Shown here: piece by piece, positions 1 to 9,376 of the stretch
Layout of the letters: each line of letters starts with the position of its first letter
Numbering within the stretch: the stretch's first letter is position 1
Source: Incurvaria masculella
Taxonomy: Eukaryota > Arthropoda > Insecta > Lepidoptera > Incurvariidae
DNA length: 64,000 nt
Assembly: GCA_946894095.1 (NCBI GenBank)
Contig: OX335660.1
Location: 1,369,001 to 1,433,000, forward strand
Direction of reading: 5' to 3'
Translations under genes and position numbers: made by a program
Notes under the pieces: model-generated
What the model was told of the DNA's origin: nothing
The model's database searches: none
The model's input: the letters and a program-made list of their open reading frames with translations, nothing else

Positions 1-398
1 CTAATAGGTTAGCTATCCCAGCTGAACAGTTATGTAAAAAAGCATTTATTAAATTCGTTTAGTAGAATACAAGCAAACATTTTGTACTTATTAACTGAAA
101 ACATATTTTACTAAATTTAATTAGCTACAAGTACCCAAAATATTTTGTTCATAAAGCTAAACTATAGGTGGCAACTACTAAAGTTTAGTAAAATGAAAAA
201 TAGCTAAACTATTTAGTAAAATAATTTTTTTCAGTGTAATTTGCACGTTTCGGACTTTGACCAAGAAATGCTCTGTTTTTGGTTTAAGTCCGAAAATGCA
301 AATTGGTGCTCGAAGTCGTAGCCTTGTCGCTCGGAGCCGATTTTACGTTCATCAAATTCGTCCCCCAATACTCGAGTGTTTCGCAGATCCTTTGTAAG

Positions 399-701
399 AT
401 GACTCTTGATGAAACTGCCAAATTGTTGATCTCGGCCAAGGAATACTCCGACCCTTCCGCCATCGACGATTACCTCGCAGATTTCAAAACTATTTTCGAA
501 GCCCGCCAGCGTCCACAAATCGGTCCCAAAGCGTGGCGGCAAATTGCGCTCTGCTTCAACAATGTCGGGTTCGCGTGCTACACTCTCTTTGTGGGTGCGT
601 GCCACCAAAGTCCAAAATACAAACACGATTTGGAGAAATGGTGCAAACTCTACTCGGAAATGGCGGCTGATCTTTTGGAAGACATCACCCTTGCGGGCTG
701 A
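399..701 (+). CDS. Unknown 100-aa ORF, GC-richer than its surroundings
   Basis: An ATG-initiated, intronless reading frame of 100 codons ending in TGA. It continues open upstream to about 303 without another ATG. The product looks globular and largely helical, with a Trp/Cys-containing core (AWRQIALCFNNVGFACYT) and a basic-acidic tail; there is no signal peptide or membrane segment. I do not recognise the family. Base composition is clearly higher in G+C than the AT-rich sequence on both sides, as for other intronless ORFs in the window (13-15 kb, 26-27 kb, 30 kb). It may therefore be a fragment of the same foreign source. An antisense frame (231-626) is also open, but its composition is less protein-like. 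Confidence 0.4.
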   Translation: MTLDETAKLLISAKEYSDPSAIDDYLADFKTIFEARQRPQIGPKAWRQIALCFNNVGFACYTLFVGACHQSPKYKHDLEKWCKLYSEMAADLLEDITLAG

Positions 702-873
702 TTACCGGTATTGCGCAATTGCAAAATTTTGAATACTTCAGAGGCATAAACGTGCAAGTAACTTACCAAGATTGAAAAGAGATGTTGTTTGGTCCAGGGA
801 AAATTTGATAAAAAGGTTTTTACCAATTACTGGCCGTTTACAATTACTGGCCGTAAATAGTACATAAGGTGAA

Positions 874-1146
874 ATGGAGGACCCCCTGACCAAGGAATTT
901 ACAGAATACGTGCAGAATCGAAAGCACTTGGAAGATAAATTCGGACCGATCGGTGGCGCAAAACCTACTACTGTGCCGCGAAATTGCGCTGAATTTTCGA
1001 AGGTTTTCAATGAAATCATCTCGATTCTATCCGACGAGCGTTCTTCAACACCGAGCTTAACCATAAAATTTGGAGACCCTTTAACTCTAAATGAATATTC
1101 GTTCTCTCTCTGTATTTTGATCGCCTGTTCTGTTGGATTTTTATAA
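874..1146 (+). CDS. Unknown 90-aa ORF with a foreign tail
   Basis: An ATG-initiated frame. The first 65 or so codons, up to about 1070, have the GC-richer composition and charged helical character of the ORF at 399-701 (for example FTEYVQNRKHLEDKFGP). The last 25 codons run into AT-rich sequence and encode a hydrophobic stretch that is probably not part of the original protein. I read this as a 3'-truncated ORF joined to unrelated DNA near position 1075. The family is not recognised. It lies 170 bp downstream of the previous ORF on the same strand and could be another piece of the same integrated segment. Confidence 0.35.
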   Translation: MEDPLTKEFTEYVQNRKHLEDKFGPIGGAKPTTVPRNCAEFSKVFNEIISILSDERSSTPSLTIKFGDPLTLNEYSFSLCILIACSVGFL

Positions 1147-1941
1147 AAGTAGCGGGTAAACTTTTATAAAAATCCATTGAATTAATGAGGTTTTTCAAAT
1201 GATTGTTACATTTCCTTCCTTAAGGCGCTAGGACTAGCCAACTACTCGCGCCATACAAATGCACTTTTTAACAAATGTAATAATATGTAGTGAAACGCTT
1301 CAGCAAATCCAAATAGAACTCCAGACTGATAATGGATTGTTAATATTTTTTTATTCCATCATTTATTTAAATAATAATAAAAATAAAAAAAGTTGATTTT
1401 TCTCATTAGAAATCTGAAAGTCATTCGATTTCTAGATATAAGCAAAAACAGCATATATGCATAAACAAAAAATTCCATTTGCTTTTAGATTTCTACATTT
1501 AGTCAAAAAAGTTCGGAAATGGACACCGTTTCCGCAATGTATTTTGTATAGAAAAAGGAAACATACATTAACGAAAATCATTCGATTCCTAGAAAAGGAA
1601 TCATATATTGTAAGGATGACACTTATAATCGTCAGACTTAGTTAGTTTACTTGGGGTGCCTCGTCTAACTTTGCGATTTGGCTAGTACCAGGCCCTTAAA
1701 TAGAGGAGGAGCAGAGGCAAATGGAAAGTAAAACATGACACCGTCTAAGGAGTGCATGACTTGTTTAAAATATCGCGATATCTATCTATCTATGGTTATG
1801 GAATATTTTTTATTAATATAAATTGAAATTGATTACATTTTCAATAAAACATTTGTGATAATTGGAAATTTCAATGAAACAAACGAGTATACTATTGACT
1901 GATATCTTTTATTTTTAAATTTCTTATTTAAATATTATTGC
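1147..1941. other. Gene-free AT-rich stretch
   Basis: No reading frame with protein-like composition and no recognisable transposon. A short ATCT microsatellite lies at 1780-1795. Confidence 0.5.
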
Positions 1942-4518
1942 TTACAATACAAAAGGTACAATTGCAACTTTCGCAGAAATTTTTCTGACTATGTTTTCTA
2001 CTTGATCTAGTGTTTCATCTCCATCGTAAAATACAGCATATTGTGCTTGAATTTCTAGCTCGTTTTTATCATTAAGTATTTCTATTTTTATAATTTTCTT
2101 AGGTGGGGCATTTGAAGGACTGAAGACAAAAGATGGAGCGGGCGGGCTCGCTGCTGATTTATTCTTTATCCTTCGAGATTTTCTTGTTTTGCCATCCTCT
2201 GGATTGAAATAGTTTCCTGCCACGTCGCGTCCAGTAGTCGGATCATCAGCTTGCCGGTAAAAATTCTGAAAAAAATAAAAACGTTCTTTATTAGCAGTGA
2301 AAGGTGGGATCCTGTTCAAACATGTAATACTTTGAGAGGATTGATTTAATCAGAATTCCACGAATTAGATCTGGCTACTTACCATTTCGAGGCGGGAGTG
2401 TGCAGCTCTTCCTGCTAAGAAACGTTGCAACATCGCGTCCCAACTAAGCGACGGTGATGACACATAATAAGCAGGATCTAATTTATAATGAGTAAGACTG
2501 ATTTCTCTGAAATTTTCGAATATATCTGCAAGCAATAATACATCACACTTCATGTACAAGTCTGTATATTCCCCAAGATTTTAAATATCAAACGCTTTCC
2601 AAATTTTACAAGCATGCGAATAATCCTCATTTGATATCGAAGTGGATGTGAGCGTATTATAAAAATCCTTGCGATTAGGCAGTGCACCCTCGTTGTATCG
2701 AGTCCAGGAATCTATATAATCATAAGGGTATATCCCTTTTTGTTTTATCATTTCAAGTCGAGAATCGTTACGAATGTATTTTTTTAAATGGAAAAATTTC
2801 TCTCGAGGCAATGTTTTAGCAAGTTTTTCAAGACTGGAAGTTAAAAAGTTCAAGGAATCAATAAATTTTATTTGCGATAATCCTTCAGCATCCGCTAAAA
2901 TAAATTTTGTAAAAGAAATGTATTTTTCCTTGTTCTTAGCTATTATCGTCATACGACCGGCAATAGTTGCGAGTTCTCTGATGAACAAATGACAGTAATA
3001 ACCTGCCAGGTTATGGAAAATAACTGGTAGGAATGGGCATTTCTTTGCAGTCAGGTTGCAATGGGAATGAGCAGTCCCTCTGTACATGCCAGTGAAGTGA
3101 TCATGATCCATGACGATATCATTCAAAAGCAGACCATTACAGAAGTGACAGTGTGTTGCAGTCCTATGCAATCTCCTTTATTTACAAGTGAGCGCCTTGA
3201 TAGGAGCATCTTTACTCAATAAATTAAGCAATAACTCAGAATCTTCTACGAGGCTATCTACAAATTTCTGGCCGCAATTGGGACCTCTGTACGAAACGAG
3301 CTTATTTAATTCTGGCTTTGATTTGCAACAAATGTAGTATGAAAAACTAGTCGCCTCATGTATTTGGACGCGTTCTGAATGTCCGGAGTTACTCCTAACC
3401 GAGCACTCGCGAAGCAAACTCTCAAAATCGTCATAAATAACTATCGGAATTCTCTGAGTTCTCTCGTAGTGCTCAAAACTCACCCACGTGTCTGGCGGAG
3501 GTAACACTGTATGAACTCTGGCACACTCATGACTTTAAATTTTTTCTTCATTGCAAAAATATACGAGACATTTATCACAAATAAACATTTTGGATTCATG
3601 TTTCGTGACTTGATGGCGAGTTAATTTACACAAATCTTTAATAAGACAGAAATGACTCTTGCCGCATCGTTCAATATACAGAAGATTAACGTGGCATTCT
3701 TTACGGGATGGTGTCAAATACAGAGGACCATTTACATCATTGTTGCGATCAAGACCATACACATTTATACTAATTGCGGAATTGTTTAGCTCAAATAAAG
3801 CAACATCATCAAACGAAACCGGAAATTTCATGCCCTTAATGTTTATCATATTCTTAAAATGGGGATAGGAGGATAGCTTGCAAACATTTCGTTTAGCAGG
3901 GTGCAAGTGCGCTATTATACACCAAATAAAGCAATAGCCATCGAAAGTCTTAAGGTTTAAGCAGCTTTTTGTGGCCTGTATTTTTTTCGGAAGTTCTAAA
4001 TACGTACCTCCTCTGAAAGGACTGTATTTATTTACATTCACTTCTAGGTGGCTTGCCTCATCAAAAGACCAGCCAGACTCGCACAATTCAAATTCCGATG
4101 TTTTAGTCTTCATTTTATCAATTAAACGCGTGTACAAGCCTTCGATATCAGTACTACGTAATATTATAACATTCTTTGTTCGAAAAGATTTAATTTCTCT
4201 CTTATCATTTTTCGGTAAAACATAGAACGCAAATAGTTCGAAGTTAACTTTAACAGAACAGTGAGTGCGCACGCTGCGTTGAATGATAGTGCAGACTTCG
4301 AACGATATATTTTCTAAGAATGTTTCTGGGGTATTCGCATCTGTCCCTGCACGCGGAATTATTTTGAAGCTGCTTATTCTGCGTTTGAAAGCGGAAGATA
4401 TCAACTTTACATTTTCTAAATCAGTGTCGGTTAAACATTTCGATTTATGCAAAAGACTCCTCTTGTGAGATGCGAATTTATTGGGAGGAATATCATAACC
4501 ACAAATACTACAGTACAT
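1942..4518 (-). pseudogene. Maverick/Polinton-type family B DNA polymerase, N-terminal and exonuclease part, broken
   Basis: The minus-strand frame begins at the ATG at 4518 with a C2H2-like finger (CSICGY...H...H). It then has the N-terminal region typical of self-synthesising-transposon polymerases (CESGWSFDEASHLEVNVNKY, FIWCIIAHLHP). An exonuclease I motif follows (IVIYDDFES, about 3440), then a His/Cys endonuclease-VII-like insert (DHDHF...H.HC, about 3090), an exo II-like motif and a YPYDY exo III motif. It ends with KCDVLLLADIFENF...SWDAML at 2400-2560, just before the palm. Three in-frame TAA codons (3535-3537, 3178-3180, 2581-2583) interrupt it without shifting the frame. In exo II the expected GYD reads GYY, so the catalytic Asp is missing. 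The palm catalytic motifs are absent. From 2383 the frame appears spliced to an unrelated terminal exon at 1942-2265. In Polintons this enzyme is protein-primed and replicates the element. Confidence 0.8.
2266..2382 (-). other. Apparent GT-AG intron between polymerase fragment and novel terminal exon
   Basis: On the minus strand the polymerase frame ends ATG|GTAAGTAG (donor at 2382-2381). A pyrimidine-rich acceptor TTTTTTTCAG precedes 2265. Both sides are phase 0. The exon at 1942-2265 stays open for 107 codons to a TAA and encodes a basic linker (GKTRKSRRIKNK) followed by a beta-rich segment. Introns are not expected inside Polinton polymerase genes, so the junction may be a captured host exon. 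Splicing is inferred from sequence only. Confidence 0.45.
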
Positions 4519-4679
4519 TTTAGATAAAATCAATTAATTCTAAGAGCTATATTTAAATTATGTAAAAATATTATATTTCTTTTAATTTGGGGTTGTTAAA
4601 AAAATATCAAACTAATAATTCTCAATATATTGACATTCTTAATAGTTGGGATAGGTTATAATAATGTTATGTTAAATTT

Positions 4680-5944
4680 TTAGTTCGCATCTTCATACAA
4701 CACGGGGGTTATTTCATCGAACTCTTCCTTGACAGACTTGACGAATGTTTGCAATGCCTTCAACGCTAAACAATCCTCATCTAATCGTGTCCGCACGGCG
4801 AATACTGCCCTGCGCCAGCGATCTACTGCAGCCACCCGCTCCACCTCCGATGCCTTGTAAATGCGCGTCTCTACATAATATGCGCCTGCCCGCCGGGGAT
4901 CTTCTTTTTTTTTTTTTTTTTTTCCTTTGGGAAACATACAGTTCCAAAAAAACATATAAATAACTTCTAGAAAAATACACACAAACCAGCAAGGTTTCCA
5001 CGCATGGAAATATCTTACATAGTATGAATAACAAGTTTCAGTAAAGACAAATAACAAAATAACAGAAACAAAATAATAACACAAAAGGATTGAAAGACCA
5101 ACTTAAAATCAGAAACAAGAAACAAAGATCACGCATACTATTTGCTACACAAAAATAACTCAAACAAAGATTTCTTAAATTTATACAATGTTAAATTAAA
5201 AATATCAAGGTCAACACACTTATTATTAAAAGTTGCACAACTTCTTCTTATGAAACAGTTTTTTGAATAATTGGTGTTACATCTCTTTACGTAGAAAGTA
5301 TCGTGTGAACGGGTAGATTTGGTTGGACATCTAAAGTTAATTTGTTCCAAAAGGTGAGGAGAGTCTATATGGGAATGTATAATTTTAAACAGAAATAAAA
5401 GATCTCTAATGTCTCGCCTATCCACGAGTGAAGGTAACTGAATATCGTTCCGATCAGCACCAGTTCTAAATCTTTTATATTTGAGGAATTTGTTTTGGAT
5501 CCTTTCAAGATTGTCTTTATATATTCCGTACTGGGGATTCCAAACAGTCGACGCATATTCAAGATGGCTACGAACAAAAGAAGTATATAAAATATCAAAG
5601 GTATAACCGGTTTCTTGTTTAGTATAACCGGCAGCTACTCGCTTCGTCAGCACTGAGGGCAAGACAGGCGCCTTCACCGGTGACGCGCGAGCCTTGCGCT
5701 CTTTTAGAACGCTAACCCCGTCTTCGTCTTCGGAAAAAATTGACTTCTTTACCAAGACCGCAGATGTAGATTTCTTGCAGCGTTTGGTGGCCGCCGGCAT
5801 AGAGACCGCCTCATCTTCTGAATCTGTTCCGAACAGGTGATGGCTCCGTTTCTTCAGCGTCAACTGCTTAAAACGCTTGTCCTTCTTTGCAGATACCTTC
5901 GACTGAACAGCTCCGCAGTTGTCGTCAGACTCGAACTGATTCAT
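4680..5944 (-). pseudogene. Unknown nuclear-type ORF split by a LINE insertion
   Basis: The 5' part (5944 down to about 5622) starts at ATG and encodes a Lys/Ser-rich, acidic-patch protein (FGTDSEDE, FSEDEDG, many KK/KR pairs), resembling a disordered nuclear or viral DNA-associated protein. The 3' part (about 4904 to 4680) encodes a helical segment (YKASEVERVAAVDRWRRAVF...) ending in TAG or TAA context at 4680. The two parts share the GC-rich codon style but are separated by about 715 bp of LINE sequence with a poly(A) tract. I do not recognise the family. Composition suggests the same origin as the other GC-rich intronless ORFs in the window. Whether the two halves were originally contiguous is inferred from composition and strand, not proven. 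Confidence 0.45.
4905..5621 (-). mobile_element. 5'-truncated non-LTR retrotransposon (LINE), RT C-terminal end and poly(A)
   Basis: Minus-strand coding from about 5610 to 5138 has the end-of-RT pattern common to jockey/CR1-like LINEs: SFVRSHLEYASTVWNPQY, a run of LERIQNKFLK, then a short Cys/Asn-rich tail. The strand-appropriate 3' end is a 19-bp A-tract (T run at 4905-4923 on plus). The element is 5'-truncated, as usual for LINE insertion, and lies inside the ORF described at 4680-5944. Clear target-site duplications could not be defined by eye; a repeated TATAACCGG lies near the 5' junction (5604-5632). Confidence 0.75.
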
Positions 5945-6159
5945 GGAATTCCTAAGGAATATAAAAATACTAGTCAGCAAACATTATATTGACATAAAAT
6001 TACATAGCCTGATGATGTAACCGACAATCAATACTTCAGTATTATAATATAAAATAAAAGAGGTCGAGTTTATTAGTAAAATTAAAATCCATGGCACGAA
6101 TTTAATAATACGTAAGTCCTAAAAACGACTCTAACAATTATGTCTGAGATTGTACATTT

Positions 6160-6360
6160 ATTGTCATGTATTGTACATTTATTGACCGAGCGAGCGTAAG
6201 CAAGCGAAGCGTCTACGTTTCGAAATTGGACAGAATTTTATTTCGTATGTCCGGCTGTCCGGCGGTCTGTCCGGCCGCTGTCCGGTTGTTCTCCTCTACA
6301 GGTCGCATTTCTCAACCGATTCGCTTGAAATTTTATACGCAGACTCGATAATTTTATAGA
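6160..6360 (+). repeat. Dispersed repeat, related copy at 32.82-32.96 kb
   Basis: Shares the succession ATTTATTGACCGAGCG / GTTTCG / CTCTACAGG..CGCATTTCTCAACC with 32820-32960. Such tracts recur in lepidopteran repetitive DNA. The element boundaries are not clear and no coding sequence is visible. Confidence 0.5.
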
Positions 6361-6447
6361 TTTTTTGTCGAGTCAGTTTTTGGATATTCTTCAAAATGGC
6401 GGAGCTATGGAACCTCAGGTAAGTTGTTGCTGGATCTCAGCAACGGC

Positions 6448-6612
6448 GTAAGCTACGCGGTTAGGGTTTGGGTTTCTAGCCAAAGCACCAAGAGCATTTA
6501 CTTCACACTGAAACTTGAAGGTCTGATGTTGACTAGGAACGTAAGCTACGCGCTTAGGGTTTGAGTTTCTAGCCAAAGCACCAGGAGGATTTACTTCACA
6601 CTGAACCTTGAA
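6448..6612. repeat. Direct repeat, two copies, 93-bp period
   Basis: About 72 bp starting GTAAGCTACGCG and ending near CACACTGAA is present at 6448 and again at 6541 with a few substitutions. No function is apparent. Confidence 0.7.
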
Positions 6613-6769
6613 AATGCTCGCGAGGTCTTCAGCTCACAGAGCCACATTACACACGTTACAGCCATAGTTCGTTTTTGATTGAAATATACTTACAATAAGC
6701 AATATGAAACGACTATGACCACCGTGTTCTTAACGGCGAGTAGAAAAAGTTGAATTAGTATGTACATAC

Positions 6770-6907
6770 TTCAATATGTGGCTGCAAAGGAACATTTTCT
6801 TGTGATCTGTCTGTTGCGTTTTTCACATATATTAAATTTCTGTTATTCTCATCAGATTTCCAAGTTGCCGCTCCTGTTATATTAAATTTCGGGTCGATAT
6901 TATCTTT
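6770..6907 (-). CDS. Candidate internal exon of an unknown gene
   Basis: A 138-nt minus-strand block is flanked by a good acceptor (TTTGTTATTTTCAG before 6907) and a good donor (GAA|GTATGT after 6770). It is open in phase 0-0 for exactly 46 codons. The peptide contains two N-glycosylation sequons (NIT, NAT) and a WKSDENN segment. No partner exon could be linked within the window, and I do not recognise the family. It could be a stranded host exon or chance. Confidence 0.3.
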
Positions 6908-6959
6908 CTGAAAATAACAAAATAAAATTTGTGCAAATATATAACACAAATATACTGAA

Positions 6960-7515
6960 ACATGTTGATCGCTCTAGTTTAGACATTGGATTTGTATGTA
7001 CACTGCCTGTTGCGCGTATGGGACGAAGGGATAACGTTATGCAGCTACGTACAACATTCTCCGTGGTACAGGCGATAAAATACTGATAGAGATCCCACAT
7101 CTCTTCGGAGTTAGAGGATCTCTAAGTTCTGAGCTACTTCGGGATCGCCGACGAGACGCACGGCACGGCGCTGTATCGAGTCCAGGGAGCCAAGCAGGTA
7201 CTTGGCTGAGCCGTCCCACAGATGGGAAAAATACTCCACGCAAGACCTTATATGCCCTTTGTAGAGCAGCAGTTTTTGGTCCGGCGTGAAATACTAACGC
7301 AACCTGTTGAGAACCCCCAGCGTTTTCCGTATTTTATATGCCGTGCAAAGTTCAAGTCATGCGTCAGGTGGACACCGAGAATCCCAATACGATCGTCAAT
7401 ATGCAGAGTTGTACCCTGGAAGGTCGGAGCTGCAGTGAACAGTGTCCGCTTCGCACTAAATACGCATGCCTGTCTTACTCGCTTTACTCGACGAGGTTCT
7501 GGACCCATCCGGAAA
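6960..7515 (-). mobile_element. Decayed LINE reverse-transcriptase C-terminal fragment
   Basis: Across two frames of the minus strand (shift near 7240) the sequence has the arrangement of lepidopteran jockey-like RTs. There is DDRIGILGVHLTHDLNFARHI at 7330-7430, then a VEYFSHLWDGSAKYLLGSLD-type segment and a SVFYRLYHGEC-type segment at 7040-7230. Stops and frameshifts show that it is inactive. No tail or target duplication is visible. Confidence 0.65.
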
Positions 7516-8165
7516 CAAGGGAAGGCAACATAGGGAAGGAATAGCGTTACTCTTTCATTCTTTCATTCTATGACTCGATTTCAGTACCCCTATTTTTTCA
7601 TACCAGGTGCCTTATACTATATCGTTACTTAAGAAGTTCTACACAATCGTTCATTTATGTAGATATATTGCAACATTCATGTAGTTATGTAATATTTATA
7701 ATTTATACTAAGTAGGAAAATTTATGTGTTTGTGTAACTTAGCAGCAATAATCACACTCGTCTTCAGGGTAGTGATCATAAACGCTGTACTCTGAACAGC
7801 TCTGACACGAAATTTAACAAGTACATGACTCTGTTTCTATTATTTATGACAAAATGAGATTAGGGGTTTAGGGATATCACTGCCTGTAGAACTTTGGCAG
7901 GCATGACATTTGCTTGCTAATATAAAATGGGTATTCATCCATGGCCATGTTCGCCGTTTCAGACGCTTGAACATTTTTCTATTTAAAAATGTATCCACAT
8001 TTAAGAACAAAACCATATTTTTCCTTTTATTTTCCTTTGTGATCGTATGTGCAGAAAAGTTACGTGACCTGAAAATAAATTAAAATTGCACTTCCATTGT
8101 CTCTCATACCTACTTATAACAAAGTGCTTAGTGCCCAATGCTACTACTTACATTCGTTTAAAATA
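7516..8165. other. No recognisable gene
   Basis: AT-rich sequence without protein-like frames or known element ends. Confidence 0.4.
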
Positions 8166-8167
8166 TG

Positions 8168-8295
8168 CTATCATTGAATATTGAACCGGATGGAAAACAC
8201 TTTGAATTACCGTTTCGACCATCTTTCATTCAATACGATGGTACCTTCCAACCAGGGCGGGAACATCCCTAATCTGAGCCACAAACGCCGAAATG
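8168..8295 (-). mobile_element. SINE-tail fragment related to the element at 39.6-39.97 kb
   Basis: ATTGAAC.GGATGGAAAACAC, TTTCGACCATC.TTCAT and GCGATGGTACC/ATACGATGGTACC blocks match 39705-39795 in order. Only the body is present; the 5S-like head seen at 39.8-39.96 kb is missing here. Confidence 0.5.
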
Positions 8296-8299
8296 GACA

Positions 8300-9136
8300 G
8301 GAAGAAATGCATTGGGGAGTTGTATTATTGTATGCGCTGGAACTCACACGGAACGATAGAAACGGAACCCTAAACTCAACGGTAACGGCGGCGTCACATG
8401 GTCTTAAAAAAACTTCTATTATACAATTAGTCCAATAAGCGTAGTAAAATGGTCTTAGTATAACTAAAAGAAGATGGATGGATCTTTTGTATGGACACAT
8501 AAATTAAATAAATAAAATATAATATTGAAAAACTCAAAACTGCAGGGGTGCGTAAAAATATTGTTAAAAATATATATAATGTTGATCGGAAAACTTAATT
8601 CCCCATAAAGAACGAATTTAATGCAAGCGCAATCATCATTTCGTATATAAACTAATAATGAGTACTTTGAACTTACCTTTTGTTTGGTGCACAGAATCAC
8701 ATGCGATCGAAATGGCTGGCACATAAAAACGGTTATAAAAGATATTATTTTGTTGACGCAAACAAAACTTTTTAGTTCTGTGTTGACTTTAATAATATTA
8801 TTATATAACTTTATTTGTCACATAGTGGTCTTGTCATAACTAAAACATAATTAATACAACGTTTATAAAACGTCTACTTGATGTAGTTGGTCCCAAGGCT
8901 GACACCTATATAATTACTACACGACTATAATGTCATATAGTTGGGGACGTTTTTGCATCCTGTAAACGTTAAAATTACGTTTATAAGACCACTGTTATGA
9001 GAACAATAATAAAGAAAAAACGTTTACTTGACCATTGTAATCCTTTAATTTGTTAGTTGGGATTTCGCAGCTCAGAAATGACCAAGTTCACGCCTTAAAA
9101 CATAATATTAATTTAATTATATATTAGTCAACCGAC
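8300..9136. other. No recognisable gene
   Basis: AT-rich sequence with only short frames. It ends where the first copy of the 6.3 kb repeat begins (GCCCACCTGCTGAACAAG at 9137). Confidence 0.4.
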
Positions 9137-9376
9137 GCCCACCTGCTGAACAAGTGTTTTGCGGAAAGTGTGTTGACAAAAAATTGAGTGACATTTATAG
9201 CCGAATCGACATTTTACGACTTTGTAGAACGGACGTCGCTGAAACGGTTATTCCGGTTACCCCGTTGTCGCCGGGAACTCATATTGAAAAGAGACAGCTG
9301 AGGTCGCACACTATTTCCATAGGCCGCTCTTCATCAGCGAACCGGCCGTTTCCGAAAAAAATGATTAAAATAGAAT

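Noticed and set aside
231..626. Minus-strand 131-codon frame
   Set aside because: Overlaps antisense to the 399-701 ORF; the plus frame looks more like a folded protein and matches the strand of the next ORF.
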